From: Oscillospiraceae bacterium
GTDB lineage: Bacteria > Bacillota > Clostridia > Oscillospirales > Ruminococcaceae
Direction of reading: 5' to 3'
DNA length: 64,000 bases
Assembly (NCBI GenBank): GCA_017829005.1
Contig: JAGAJF010000068.1
Coordinates: forward strand, 1-64,000
Positions within the stretch are counted from its first letter, which is position 1. Each line of letters begins with the position of its first letter. Below the pieces are notes generated by a model. The model did no database searches and was not told the origin of the DNA. It worked only from the letters and a program-made list of their open reading frames with translations. The translations under genes were made by a program, and so were the position numbers. This document shows positions 51,451 to 61,560 of this stretch, piece by piece.

Positions 51451-54154
51451 TATTTATTTTGAAGCGGCGGCTGTCTGCTACCTGCTTATACTTAATTTGT
51501 ACATACGTTTGCAGTACAATAACACATCAATACAGAACAAGCTGTTTAAGAGACTTGCAGGGTATCTGTTTACTGCGGTGTTCCTTGATGTTATTACTGC
51601 CGTTACCATAAGCTATTCTGCTCATATTCCAAATTGGCTGAATATGATATTAAATCATGCTTATTTCGTTTCGGTGCTTGTGCTGGAATATCACTTTTTT
51701 GTATACTGTATGGTGGGAGTGTGCAGGCGGGAGCCTAAGGGAGTATTTTATCAGATATGCCGATGGATAAATATTATTACAAATGTTATTTTGATCATAA
51801 ACCTTTTTACAGGCTGTGTATTCAGCTTTTCTCCCGAGGGTGAATATGTTCACGGCGTACTGTATTATTTGTCTTATGGTGTGGCGGTATTTTTTATTAT
51901 CTGCACTACCGGAGTGCTTCTCAGCGAAGCAAAGCACTTTAACAGAAATCAGAAGATATCTATCGTTCTTTACTGCATTGCAAGTCTTATAGGTCCTTTT
52001 GTGCAGATTATTTTCCCCCACGTTCTTTTCTCATTGTTTATGGTTTCTCTGGGCTTTATGATGCTGATGTTCTCATTGGAGACCCCCGATTATCAGCAGC
52101 TTACCAAAACCATGGAGGAGCTTGCAAATACAAGAGATGAAGCGGAAGAGGCTATGGGTCTGGCTCAGGCGGCTAATCAGGCGAAAAGCGACTTCTTGTC
52201 CGCAATGTCCCATGAGCTGAGAACTCCTATCAACTCCATTCTCGGCTTTAACGAGATGATAATGCAGCAGACAAATGACACAGAAATAAAAAAATGTACC
52301 GACAACGTTCAGACAGCAGGAATGAATCTGCTATCCATCATCAACAACATTCTGGACTACACCGAGATAGAGGGCGGCAGGCTCAAAATTACAAATGCTC
52401 CCTATTCCACCCGTTCTATGCTGAGAGATGTACTTGCCTATGCGGAATACGGCACCGACAAGAGCCAGCTTGAGCTGAGAACGAATATTGATGAAAATAT
52501 CCCCTCAGAGCTTTCGGGCGATATCACAAGAATTATACAGGTCTTTGACAATGTGATATCCAATGCGGTGAAATATACCTACAGAGGCTATGTGGAGATA
52601 GCCGTAAAATGGACGCCGGATAATGACGGCAGTGCGGGCGTGCTTTCCGCAAGGATAACCGACAGCGGCGTGGGCATCAAAAAGGAGGACCTTGCCCGTT
52701 TGTCGGAGAGCTTTACCCGTCTGGATATAAAGAAAAATCAGAATATTCAGGGCGTGGGTCTGGGTCTTTCCATTGTTACAAAGCTTTTGTACCTTATGGG
52801 AGGAAAAATATCCATTGACAGCGAATATGAAAAGGGAACCATGGTTTCCTTCGAGCTTCGTCAGCAGGTGGTAAGCAGTATTCCCGTGGGAAAAATATCC
52901 CCTCTCGGCTCGGGTGACGTAAGCGGCGATGACGGCTACAAGTTCTGCATTCCCGAGGCAAGAATTCTCACCGTTGACGACAACGGAATGAACAGAGAGC
53001 TTTTCAAGGGTCTTCTGAGAGACTCGGGAGCGGATATTGACGCTGTGAGCGGCGGCAGGGAAGCCATATCCCTGCTTGAGAAAAAAAGCTTTGACATTAT
53101 TTTCCTCGATCATATGATGCCCGAGATGGACGGTATCGAGACCCTTCGTGTAATTAAGGACAGAGGTCTCAGCAATTCGCCTGTTGTTGTGCTTACCGCA
53201 AACACAGTTGCGGGAGCGAGAGAAATGTATCTCTCCGAGGGCTTTGACGATTATCTTGCAAAGCCTGTTACGGGAAGAATGTTATACGGAGTGCTGAAAA
53301 AATATCTCCCTGCTGAGATGATAAAGGAGCTTCCAAAGGAACCCGAAGCTCCCGCAGAGGAGAAAAATGCTCCCAGACGGAAACGTACCGTTATGGAACG
53401 TCTGGGACAGTTCCTCGATACGGCGACAGGTCTTATCTACTGCTGTGAGGACGAGGGCTTTTACATATCAATGCTTGAGACCTATCTTGAAAATACCCGT
53501 CTTGAGGATATGAAGAATTTCTTTGAGGAAAGAGATTTTGACAATTACCGCATTACCGTTCATTCCATAAAGAGCACCTCTCTTACCATAGGAGCTGCGG
53601 AGCTTTCGGGAGAAGCAAAGGGGCTTGAAATGGCTCAGAAATCGGGTGACATCGGCTACATCGAGGAAAATCATCAAAGAGTATACGAGATGTACGGCGA
53701 AATGCTGCAGAAGATAAAGGCTGTTCTTGACGACCCCGATGATATTCTTGGCGGCGAGGATACGGAGGAGGACAGGATATCAAGGATACTGATAGTGGAC
53801 GACGATCCCTCCTGCCTTGCCATCGCAAAGCGCACTCTTGATACAAAATTTGAGGTTATTACTGCTCTTTCCGGTGAGGAAGCTCTGAAAATACTGAGGA
53901 ATGACGTTCCCGACTTAGCGGTGCTGGATATTTATATGCCCGAGATGGACGGATTTGAGCTGATGAAGCGGATAAGAGCGCAAAGCGATGTTCCTGTGGT
54001 GTTCCTTACTGCCGATTCGGACAAATCCCTTGAGGAGAAGTGCTTTAACGAGGGAGCTATGGACTTTATAACAAAGCCTGTTACAAGCACCATTCTTATC
54101 AACAGACTGAGCAGAGTCATTGAGCTTGACGAGCTTAAAAAGAGAGTTTCCTGA
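51440..54154 (+). CDS. Membrane hybrid histidine kinase (HK-REC-Hpt-REC)
   Basis: A 904-residue sensor, co-encoded with the preceding one. Residues about 1-215 contain seven hydrophobic helices (7TM-type sensor module). Then come the kinase H-box FLSAMSHELRTPINSI (His about 258), N-box RIIQVFDNVISNAVKYT, DSGVGI and GVGLGL; receiver 1 (ILTVDDNGMNRELFKG, Asp about 557); Hpt with ITVHSIKSTSLTIGAAEL (His about 708); and receiver 2 (ILIVDDDPSCLAIAKR, Asp about 830 in AVLDIYMPEMDGFELMKR). This is an uncommon four-part chain with no DNA-binding or enzyme output, so phosphate probably moves to a separate regulator. The Spo0A-type gene downstream lacks a receiver and cannot accept it directly. Confidence 0.9.
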   Translation: MLYNIYFEAAAVCYLLILNLYIRLQYNNTSIQNKLFKRLAGYLFTAVFLDVITAVTISYSAHIPNWLNMILNHAYFVSVLVLEYHFFVYCMVGVCRREPKGVFYQICRWINIITNVILIINLFTGCVFSFSPEGEYVHGVLYYLSYGVAVFFIICTTGVLLSEAKHFNRNQKISIVLYCIASLIGPFVQIIFPHVLFSLFMVSLGFMMLMFSLETPDYQQLTKTMEELANTRDEAEEAMGLAQAANQAKSDFLSAMSHELRTPINSILGFNEMIMQQTNDTEIKKCTDNVQTAGMNLLSIINNILDYTEIEGGRLKITNAPYSTRSMLRDVLAYAEYGTDKSQLELRTNIDENIPSELSGDITRIIQVFDNVISNAVKYTYRGYVEIAVKWTPDNDGSAGVLSARITDSGVGIKKEDLARLSESFTRLDIKKNQNIQGVGLGLSIVTKLLYLMGGKISIDSEYEKGTMVSFELRQQVVSSIPVGKISPLGSGDVSGDDGYKFCIPEARILTVDDNGMNRELFKGLLRDSGADIDAVSGGREAISLLEKKSFDIIFLDHMMPEMDGIETLRVIKDRGLSNSPVVVLTANTVAGAREMYLSEGFDDYLAKPVTGRMLYGVLKKYLPAEMIKELPKEPEAPAEEKNAPRRKRTVMERLGQFLDTATGLIYCCEDEGFYISMLETYLENTRLEDMKNFFEERDFDNYRITVHSIKSTSLTIGAAELSGEAKGLEMAQKSGDIGYIEENHQRVYEMYGEMLQKIKAVLDDPDDILGGEDTEEDRISRILIVDDDPSCLAIAKRTLDTKFEVITALSGEEALKILRNDVPDLAVLDIYMPEMDGFELMKRIRAQSDVPVVFLTADSDKSLEEKCFNEGAMDFITKPVTSTILINRLSRVIELDELKKRVS

Positions 54155-54161
54155 TAAAAGC

Positions 54162-54203
54162 AAACGGTGCTTCCGCCATTACAGCGAAAGCACCGTTTTT
54201 TTA
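54162..54203. terminator. Bidirectional terminator between the kinases and the Spo0A-C gene
   Basis: Arms AAACGGTGCTT and AAGCACCGTTT with a ~15-base loop; T7 follows on the plus strand. It separates convergent transcription units. Confidence 0.8.
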
Positions 54204-54210
54204 ATGTTCA

Positions 54211-54648
54211 TCAGCCCTGATGCCTGCACACGTTCAGTCTCAAGCAGTCGCTGATAAGGGCGATAAGCTCGGAATTTGTGGGCTTGGAGCCGTGGAAATC
54301 TATTTTGCAGTGAAGCTTGTCCTCAATATATGCCACGTCACCGTCTCCCCTGTCCCATGCCGAGGAAATTGCGTGCCTGATGGCTCTTTCAACTCTGGTG
54401 GGGGTGGTGCCGTTAGTGCGTGCCACAGCGGGGTAAAGCTCCTTTGTTATGCTGTCAAGGATAGTCATATCCTCCACCGCAAGCATTACGGCGTTTCTCA
54501 GATATCTGTAGCCCTTTATATTTGCGGGAATGCCTATGCGCTGGATTATTTCGGTTACAACAGGTTCCATACTGTCTGTTCTTTCGGGGATATGTCCGCC
54601 CCAGGGCAGCGTTCCGAAGCCCTGCTCACTTGAATATAATGTTGACAT
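54211..54648 (-). CDS. Stand-alone Spo0A C-terminal DNA-binding domain protein
   Basis: A 145-residue protein matching the DNA-binding (sigma-contact) half of the sporulation master regulator Spo0A: VVTEIIQRIGIPANIKGYRYLRNAVMLAVEDMTILDSITKELYPAVARTNGTTPTRVERAIRHAISSAWDRGD. There is no receiver domain; only about 30 unrelated residues precede it. The start at 54648 is used; AAAGGAA is about 12 bases upstream. A promoter (54825-54853) and a perfect 0A-box (54873-54879) lie ahead of it, so it may be under Spo0A or self control. It could compete with or replace full-length Spo0A at some sites. A full-length spo0A is not in the window. Confidence 0.88.
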   Translation of the reverse strand: MSTLYSSEQGFGTLPWGGHIPERTDSMEPVVTEIIQRIGIPANIKGYRYLRNAVMLAVEDMTILDSITKELYPAVARTNGTTPTRVERAIRHAISSAWDRGDGDVAYIEDKLHCKIDFHGSKPTNSELIALISDCLRLNVCRHQG

Positions 54649-54824
54649 AAATATGATCATTCCTTTCCTTGGAGTTTTGTTTCTTTGGCGTCAGACAAAG
54701 AAACAAAATTATATCCTCCTGCTTACAAAAAAGATAAATTTTTCATTTTCCCGATGTTATATTCTTTCTCTCTGTTATTCTCCGCTTTATCTATTCCTCT
54801 GACAAGCATATGCTTTATGCGACT

Positions 54825-54853
54825 ATAATAACATTTATTTCACGATATGTCAA
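54825..54853 (-). promoter_or_regulatory. SigmaA-type promoter of the Spo0A-C gene
   Basis: On the minus strand TTGACA (54848-54853), 17 bases, TATTAT (54825-54830). The leader is about 170 nt. Confidence 0.75.
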
Positions 54854-54872
54854 CACATTTTGCATATAAGCT

Positions 54873-54879
54873 TTCGACA
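54873..54879. promoter_or_regulatory. 0A-box (Spo0A binding site)
   Basis: TTCGACA on the plus strand (TGTCGAA on the minus strand) matches the 0A-box consensus. It lies about 20 bases upstream of the -35 of the Spo0A-C gene. Confidence 0.5.
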
Positions 54880-55359
54880 TAATCAAGATTTTATTAATAT
54901 TTATATTTTCCTGAAAGTGTGTTGATACAGAAAACCATATATTGACTGTTTATGAATTTTACCTTTTTGGAAAAACATAAATGACCGGCTTATCCTCTGA
55001 ATATGTCAGTATTTCAGGGATAACCAATATTTTTTCTAAGCTGATGTGGATATTATAAGATTAACAAGTGTTTATATAGATTTATTAAAAATATTAACGT
55101 CTTAACAGGCATTTAGCAAAACAGGTTAAGTTAAACTGATATAAATGATACATACTATGTTAAAATATAAACGTTTGCGAAAGTCTACATTTTACATAAT
55201 GTTTACACTACAAATTACATAGGATATATCAAATTACAGGGTCACAATAATGAGACTTTCCTTTATCTGACGATTTATTACACATATTTCAATAAAAAGA
55301 CATAATTATATAGTATAATAAATTTATGTATATTTAAATTCTTTTGGAGGTAACTTAAA
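54880..55359. other. A/T-rich intergenic region ahead of mscL
   Basis: About 480 bases with no ORF, RNA motif or long repeat that I can support. A TATAAT at 55314-55319 is a possible -10 box for mscL, but no good -35 box sits before it. A GGAGGT site directly precedes mscL. Confidence 0.5.
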
Positions 55360-55800
55360 ATGGCAGAGAAAAAAGGTCTTATTGCAGAATTCAAGGAATT
55401 TATCGCAAAGGGAAACGTTATGAATCTGGCTGTGGGCGTTATTATCGGTGCAGCGTTCCAGAACATCGTTTCATCACTTACAAGCAGCTTTATCAATCCC
55501 CTCATCGCACTGGTCACGGGCGGCTGTGAGAGGGACGAGGCAGGAAACCTTATCCTTGTGGGCGGACAGTTTACCATAAACGGCGTTGCCTTCGATTACG
55601 GCTCGTTTATTTCTGCCGTTCTCAACTTCCTTATTATGGCGGTTATCCTTTTTACTATGGTAAAGGGTGTCAACAAGCTTATGGAAGTAGGCAAGAAGAA
55701 GGAGGAGGAGCCTGAGCCCGAGCCTCCCGCTGAGCCTGAGCCTACCGCCGAGGAGCTTCTTCTTACCGAGATAAGAGATATCCTCAAGGAGAAAAACTGA
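55360..55800 (+). CDS. mscL: Large-conductance mechanosensitive channel
   Basis: A 146-residue channel protein that opens on osmotic downshock. N-terminal amphipathic helix and first membrane helix: FKEFIAKGNVMNLAVGVIIGAAFQNIVSSLTSSFINPLIALVTGG, the MscL signature. A loop (DEAGNLILVGGQFTINGVAFDYGSFI) leads to the second helix (VLNFLIMAVILFTMVKGVNKLM). A Glu/Pro stretch (about 110-128) and the C-terminal bundle helix (PTAEELLLTEIRDILKEKN) end it. GGAGG precedes the ATG. Confidence 0.96.
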   Translation: MAEKKGLIAEFKEFIAKGNVMNLAVGVIIGAAFQNIVSSLTSSFINPLIALVTGGCERDEAGNLILVGGQFTINGVAFDYGSFISAVLNFLIMAVILFTMVKGVNKLMEVGKKKEEEPEPEPPAEPEPTAEELLLTEIRDILKEKN

Positions 55801-55922
55801 GAAAGACAAATTGCACAAAAAAAGCCTTTATGACCATTACATATTCTAACTGCAAATTTTATATTCCCACTTGAAATCGGGGACTGTTTGTAGTAAAATA
55901 TAAAAAATACCTATACGACTGA

Positions 55923-57428
<1,506 letters not shown>

Positions 57429-57443
57429 AAGGAGAGTTTTACT

Positions 57444-57665
57444 ATGGATATCAAGGCTAAGATCGAAGAAATCGCCGCAAAGGTCAAGGCTGACCCCGAT
57501 TTTCTGGGGGAATTTCAGGCAGACCCCGTTAAGGCTGTTGAGAAGATCACAGGCACAGACCTGCCCGATGATGTGATAAATCCCATTATTGAGGGAGTTA
57601 AGGCTAAAATTACGGCGGATAACGTCAAGGGTATGCTTGGCGGACTTTTCGGTGCAAAGAAATAA
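57444..57665 (+). CDS. Small helical protein with Nif11/NHLP-leader-like pattern
   Basis: A 73-residue protein following guaB by 15 bases, with AAGGAGAG upstream. It reads MDIKAKIEEIAAKVKADPDFL..., then FQADPVKAVEKITGTDLPDDV, and ends in a Gly/Lys tail (GMLGGLFGAKK). The DPxF...DP...A...TGxDLPDD order resembles leader peptides of the Nif11 and nitrile-hydratase types used for peptide natural products. No modifying enzyme or exporter is nearby, so the resemblance may only reflect a common small helical fold. Conserved small proteins like this occur in Ruminococcaceae without known role. Confidence 0.8.
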   Translation: MDIKAKIEEIAAKVKADPDFLGEFQADPVKAVEKITGTDLPDDVINPIIEGVKAKITADNVKGMLGGLFGAKK

Positions 57666-57672
57666 TTTTATT

Positions 57673-57703
57673 CGGAGCGGAGATGTTTCTTCGCTCCGTT
57701 TTT
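57673..57703 (+). terminator. Terminator after the small helical protein gene
   Basis: Arms CGGAGCG/CGCTCCG with a 12-base loop, followed by TTTTT. Confidence 0.8.
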
Positions 57704-57752
57704 GCAAATTTTGACTATTCCATATTGTTGATATAATTCGTTTAATTACATA

Positions 57753-57833
57753 TGGTATAATACTAATAGTATTATTTATAATAAAAATACAAATTGTGAT
57801 ACTGTAATATTATCATAAAAATATACAAATTGT
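57753..57833 (+). promoter_or_regulatory. Probable promoter and direct-repeat operator ahead of pncA
   Basis: An extended -10 box (TGGTATAAT, 57753-57761) is followed by two copies of TACAAATTGT (57788-57797 and 57824-57833), 36 bases apart. The direct repeats downstream of the promoter suggest a repressor site, possibly linked to NAD status. The regulator is unknown. Confidence 0.4.
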
Positions 57834-57852
57834 ATAGAAAGGGCGTATAATT

Positions 57853-58521
57853 ATGAAATTCACGGAAAAGCCTATGGAACGCATTACCGTCGAGGCAGAG
57901 GATATGATAAAGGAAATAAGCACTCTTGAGCCTGTGAGCATTTCAAAGCTTGACAGCGGCAGCACAATGGCGGTTTTTGTTGATATCATCAACGGATTTA
58001 TAAACGAGGGAGCAATGGCTTCGGAAAGAGTGGGAGATATTATTCCCGAAAATGCAAGGCTTTTGAAAATCTGCAATGAGAAAGGTATCCTCACCACCGC
58101 ATTTGCCGACTGCCACGAGAAAAACGCTGCCGAATTTGCTTCATTTCCGCCCCATTGCGTAAAGGGTACACGTGAGTCGGAAATTGTGGAAGAATTAAAG
58201 GAGCAGGGTGGATATATCCTCATTCCCAAAAACTCCACAAACGGCTTTAATGAGCAGAAATTCAGAGACCTAATTGAGTGCCACCCCGAGATATGCACCT
58301 TTATCGTTACGGGTGACTGCACAGATATATGCGTATTGCAGTTCTGCCTTGCCTTGAAAACCTATTTCACCGCACAGGACAGGCTTGTTAAGATAATTGT
58401 TCCCATCTCCTGCGTGGAAACCTATGACGCACCCTTCCACAGCAGCGATTTTGCTAATCTTGCGGCTTACAAGCTTTTAAAGGACAGCGGTATTACATTT
58501 GTGAGCGGTATTTCGGGATAA
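57853..58521 (+). CDS. pncA: Nicotinamidase / isochorismatase-family hydrolase
   Basis: A 222-residue hydrolase that most likely turns nicotinamide into nicotinate. Triad positions: Asp in AVFVDIINGF, Lys in HCVKGTRES, and Cys in VTGDCTDICVLQF. The metal-binding stretch FADCHEKNAAEFASFPPHCVKGT parallels the DxHxxxHxSFxxxPxHC of nicotinamidases, though the second His is missing (N-A-A-E-F). AAAGG is the ribosome site. The nicotinate phosphoribosyltransferase gene is two genes downstream, giving a salvage route nicotinamide to nicotinate to NaMN. Confidence 0.85.
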   Translation: MKFTEKPMERITVEAEDMIKEISTLEPVSISKLDSGSTMAVFVDIINGFINEGAMASERVGDIIPENARLLKICNEKGILTTAFADCHEKNAAEFASFPPHCVKGTRESEIVEELKEQGGYILIPKNSTNGFNEQKFRDLIECHPEICTFIVTGDCTDICVLQFCLALKTYFTAQDRLVKIIVPISCVETYDAPFHSSDFANLAAYKLLKDSGITFVSGISG

Positions 58522-58599
58522 TTTTTTGCAATTTATGTGACATATTTTGCCCTCGTCGGTTGTTTTTCTATTATAAAGACTTTAAATGGAGGTATACCG

Positions 58600-59937
58600 A
58601 TGAAAAAAGCTATTTCAATAATACTCGCCTGCGCTGTGATATCAATGTCCGCTCCTGTCGCACTTGCAAAGGAATATACCGTATATGACAGCCTTACATT
58701 TACAAGGGGGGCTGTTGAGGTCAATGACGAAAAGGACGGGCTTTACAGCTCGGGTGACAGAATGGTGAAGGTAAAGGACGGTGAAATATCCCCCTACACA
58801 GGCTTTGCCAAGACTAAAAAGGGAACCTATTGCTACAAGGACGGTATCAAGTGGACAGGCTGGTACAAGCAGGGCGGCAAATGGTATTACTTTGACCCCG
58901 AGAATGACGGTCTGAAAGCCCTGAAAACCGCCAAAACTCCCTTGGGAACATATTATCTTGATGAAAACGGCGTATGGAACGGAAAGCTGTCTAAATCGGC
59001 AAAATGTCCCGAAGATTTCGGCTATTCATTTCATTTCGGCGGCGGTGAATCTATCGAATATTACTTCTCCACAAAGGACGGAAGGCTTTGCAGAGATGCT
59101 TATATTGACGGTATCAAGACCGAAAAGGATATAAAAATATCCTCACAGGATTTGCATATAATATATGATACTTTCAAATCAAGCGGTGCGGAAAGCTTTG
59201 ATTCTGCGGAAGTAATAAAATCTATGGATATTGAGAGCGAGCCGCCGACGGATATGCCGAGCTACTTATTTGAATGGTATTCGGGAGATGAATACAAAGG
59301 CGGAATCAGCGGAGATACCGTTATATTCAGCTACGCATATTACTCACGGAGCGAGGAAGTAAGAAAGCTTGCGGGGCTGATGCGGTTTTCACGTATGTAT
59401 TTGGAGAGCTGTCCCGAATATCAGCAGATAATAGCGGAGGAAAATGCGTATGCCGAGGCTCATAAATATAACGAAGTGCCTTTTGAAGAGCTTGATGAAG
59501 TAAAAACGTCAGCCGGGGATATTTACAAATTCAGAGGACATTCATCTCCGAGCGGCGGACGGGCTATGCTTATCACCTCAAAGGCTGAAATGAACGAGCT
59601 TATTTCACAGCTGAAAAAGGAGGGGATCGGCGAAAATTCAAAGCTTATTAAGAGACTTTCGGCATATTCCGAAAAATATTTTGAGAAAAATGCTGTAGTT
59701 TTCGGGGACTGCAATGCAGGCTCAGGCTCTGTCAAGCCCCTTGACCCGAAAATTTATGAGGGATATTCAAGAATTTATCTTGATATGACTTTAGAATATC
59801 CCGAATGTTATACAGATGATGAATGCTATATTGCTGCTGTGGCGGAGGCTTCAAAAAAGCAGCTTGGCTGTGAAAATGAAAAGCCTTCGGTTGTATGGCG
59901 GCGGACACGAATAAATTATGAAGGGAACGAATGGTAA
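58600..59937 (+). CDS. Secreted protein with YG (glucan-binding-like) repeats inside the NAD salvage cluster
   Basis: A 445-residue exported protein. The start at 58600 (MKKAISIILACAVISMSAPVALA) gives a clear signal peptide and TGGAGGT lies upstream. Residues about 60-130 are aromatic wall-binding-like repeats (GFAKTKKGTYCYKDGIKWTGWYKQGGKWYYFDPENDG, TYYLDENGVWNG). The remaining ~310 residues form an unrecognised domain (SYLFEWYSGDEYKGGISGDTVIFSY, RGHSSPSGGRAMLITSKAEMN, VVFGDCNAGSGSVKPLD). It overlaps or abuts pncB, so it is co-transcribed with NAD salvage genes; a functional link is not obvious. It shares its repeat type with the protein at 3486-4172. Confidence 0.8.
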   Translation: MKKAISIILACAVISMSAPVALAKEYTVYDSLTFTRGAVEVNDEKDGLYSSGDRMVKVKDGEISPYTGFAKTKKGTYCYKDGIKWTGWYKQGGKWYYFDPENDGLKALKTAKTPLGTYYLDENGVWNGKLSKSAKCPEDFGYSFHFGGGESIEYYFSTKDGRLCRDAYIDGIKTEKDIKISSQDLHIIYDTFKSSGAESFDSAEVIKSMDIESEPPTDMPSYLFEWYSGDEYKGGISGDTVIFSYAYYSRSEEVRKLAGLMRFSRMYLESCPEYQQIIAEENAYAEAHKYNEVPFEELDEVKTSAGDIYKFRGHSSPSGGRAMLITSKAEMNELISQLKKEGIGENSKLIKRLSAYSEKYFEKNAVVFGDCNAGSGSVKPLDPKIYEGYSRIYLDMTLEYPECYTDDECYIAAVAEASKKQLGCENEKPSVVWRRTRINYEGNEW

Positions 59938-61370
59938 TGAATGAAAGAAATCTCACTCTCCTTACCGATTTTTACGAGCTGACAATGGGTAACGGCTACC
60001 TTGAAAACGGTATCGGAGACAATATCTGCTGCTTTGACCTCTATTTCAGAAAAGTCCCCGATAACGGCGGCTTTGCGGTGATGTGCGGTCTGGAGCAGGC
60101 TATTGACTACATCAAAAATCTCCGCTTTTCCGAGGAGGATATTAAGTTTCTGCGGGAAAAGAAGATTTTTTCCGAAAAATTTCTCGGATATCTCAGAGAT
60201 TTTAAATTTACCTGCGATATATGGGCTGTTCCCGAGGGTACGCCTGTATTTCCCAATGAGCCGCTTATAATAGTAAAGGGTCCCGCAATTCAGGCTCAGC
60301 TTGTGGAAACCATGCTGCTTTTATGCATAAATCATCAGAGCCTTATTGCCACAAAGGCGGCGAGGATAGTAAAGGCGGCTGACGGAAGACCTGTTATGGA
60401 ATTCGGCTCAAGGCGTGCTCAGGGCTTTGATGGTGCGGTATACGGCGCAAGAGCTGCCTATATCGGCGGCTGCTGCGGAACTGCCTGCACCATTTCCGAC
60501 AAGGAGATGGGCACTCCCGCTCTGGGAACTATGGCTCACAGCTGGGTGCAGATGTTTGACTCGGAGCTTGAGGCGTTCAGGGCATATGCCAAGTGCTATC
60601 CCGACTCCTGCACTCTTCTTGTGGACACCTACAATGTGCTTAAATCGGGTATTCCCAATGCAATTACGGTGTTTAATGAGCTTAAAGCGGCGGGTCACAA
60701 GCCTGCGGGAATACGCATTGACAGCGGAGATATCACATATCTTACCAAAAAGGCAAGGAAAATGCTTGATGAGGCAGGTTTCCCCGAGGCTAAGATATGC
60801 ATTTCAAACTCTCTTGACGAATATATCATTCAGGATATTTTAAGGCAGGGTGCTAAAATTGACAGCTTCGGCGTTGGGGAGCGGCTCATCACATCACGGA
60901 GCGAGCCTGTTTTCGGCGGCGTTTATAAGCTTACCGCTGCCGAAAAGGACGGGGAGCTTATCCCGAAGATAAAGCTTTCGGAGAATGTGGCAAAAATAAC
61001 AACTCCCGATTTCAAGGAGCTGTGGAGATTTTACGACAAGTCCACGGGCAAGGCTATGGCTGACCTTATCACCTGCTATGGCGAGGAAATTGATGACAGC
61101 AAGCCTATTACAATCTTTGATCCCGACCACCCCTACAAGAAAAAGACTCTTACCGATTTCACCGCAAAAAAGCTTCACGTGAAGATATTCCACAAGGGCA
61201 ACTGCGTCTACACCTCCCCCACCGCCACCGAGATAAGAAGCTTCTGCGCCGCTCAGCTTGACACCCTCTGGGACGAGGTAAAGCGTTTTGAAAATCCACA
61301 TGAGTATTATGTTGACCTGTCGAAGAAGCTTTGGGACAAGAAGAACGAGCTTTTGAATGAGATGGGTTAA
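59931..61370 (+). CDS. pncB: Nicotinate phosphoribosyltransferase
   Basis: A 479-residue enzyme that makes nicotinate mononucleotide from nicotinate and PRPP. It opens LTLLTDFYELTMGNGYLENG, has the typical FRKVPDNGGFAVMCGLEQAI, then EFGSRRAQGFDGAVYGARAAYIGGCCGTACTISDKEMGTPALGTMAHSWV and PAGIRIDSGDITYLTKKARKML, the PncB active-site blocks. It overlaps the secreted-protein gene by 7 bases if ATG 59931 is used; ATG 59937 is the alternative. The length fits the clostridial PncB type. Confidence 0.94.
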   Translation: MVMNERNLTLLTDFYELTMGNGYLENGIGDNICCFDLYFRKVPDNGGFAVMCGLEQAIDYIKNLRFSEEDIKFLREKKIFSEKFLGYLRDFKFTCDIWAVPEGTPVFPNEPLIIVKGPAIQAQLVETMLLLCINHQSLIATKAARIVKAADGRPVMEFGSRRAQGFDGAVYGARAAYIGGCCGTACTISDKEMGTPALGTMAHSWVQMFDSELEAFRAYAKCYPDSCTLLVDTYNVLKSGIPNAITVFNELKAAGHKPAGIRIDSGDITYLTKKARKMLDEAGFPEAKICISNSLDEYIIQDILRQGAKIDSFGVGERLITSRSEPVFGGVYKLTAAEKDGELIPKIKLSENVAKITTPDFKELWRFYDKSTGKAMADLITCYGEEIDDSKPITIFDPDHPYKKKTLTDFTAKKLHVKIFHKGNCVYTSPTATEIRSFCAAQLDTLWDEVKRFENPHEYYVDLSKKLWDKKNELLNEMG

Positions 61371-61386
61371 AAATTTTATTATACTA

Positions 61387-61415
61387 TTGACTTTGCAATA
61401 TTTTTTGAGTATAAT
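61387..61415 (+). promoter_or_regulatory. Consensus promoter of the type III toxin-antitoxin operon
   Basis: TTGACT (61387-61392), 17 bases, TATAAT (61410-61415), placing the start of the antitoxin RNA near 61422. Confidence 0.85.
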
Positions 61416-61454
61416 ATAAGTAAGGAATCATTCTGTAATGGATTGAAATTCCTT

Positions 61455-61560
61455 TTGAATGTTTGTCGTTTCCGGATATACGACTGATAAAAAGTCCGGT
61501 TCAAATGTTTGTCGTTACCGAATATACGACTAATAAAAGGTTCGGCTCAAATATTTTAGC
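61455..61560 (+). repeat. 46-bp tandem repeats of the antitoxin RNA
   Basis: Units at 61455-61500 and 61501-61546 are about 85% identical, sharing ATGTTTGTCGTT and ATATACGACT; a third partial unit (TCAAATATTTTAG) ends at the terminator. Confidence 0.9.

Noticed and set aside
61455..61560. Tandem repeats as a mini CRISPR array
   Set aside because: The units are contiguous without spacers, form pseudoknots and lie between a promoter and a terminator before a ToxN-like gene, which fits a type III antitoxin RNA.
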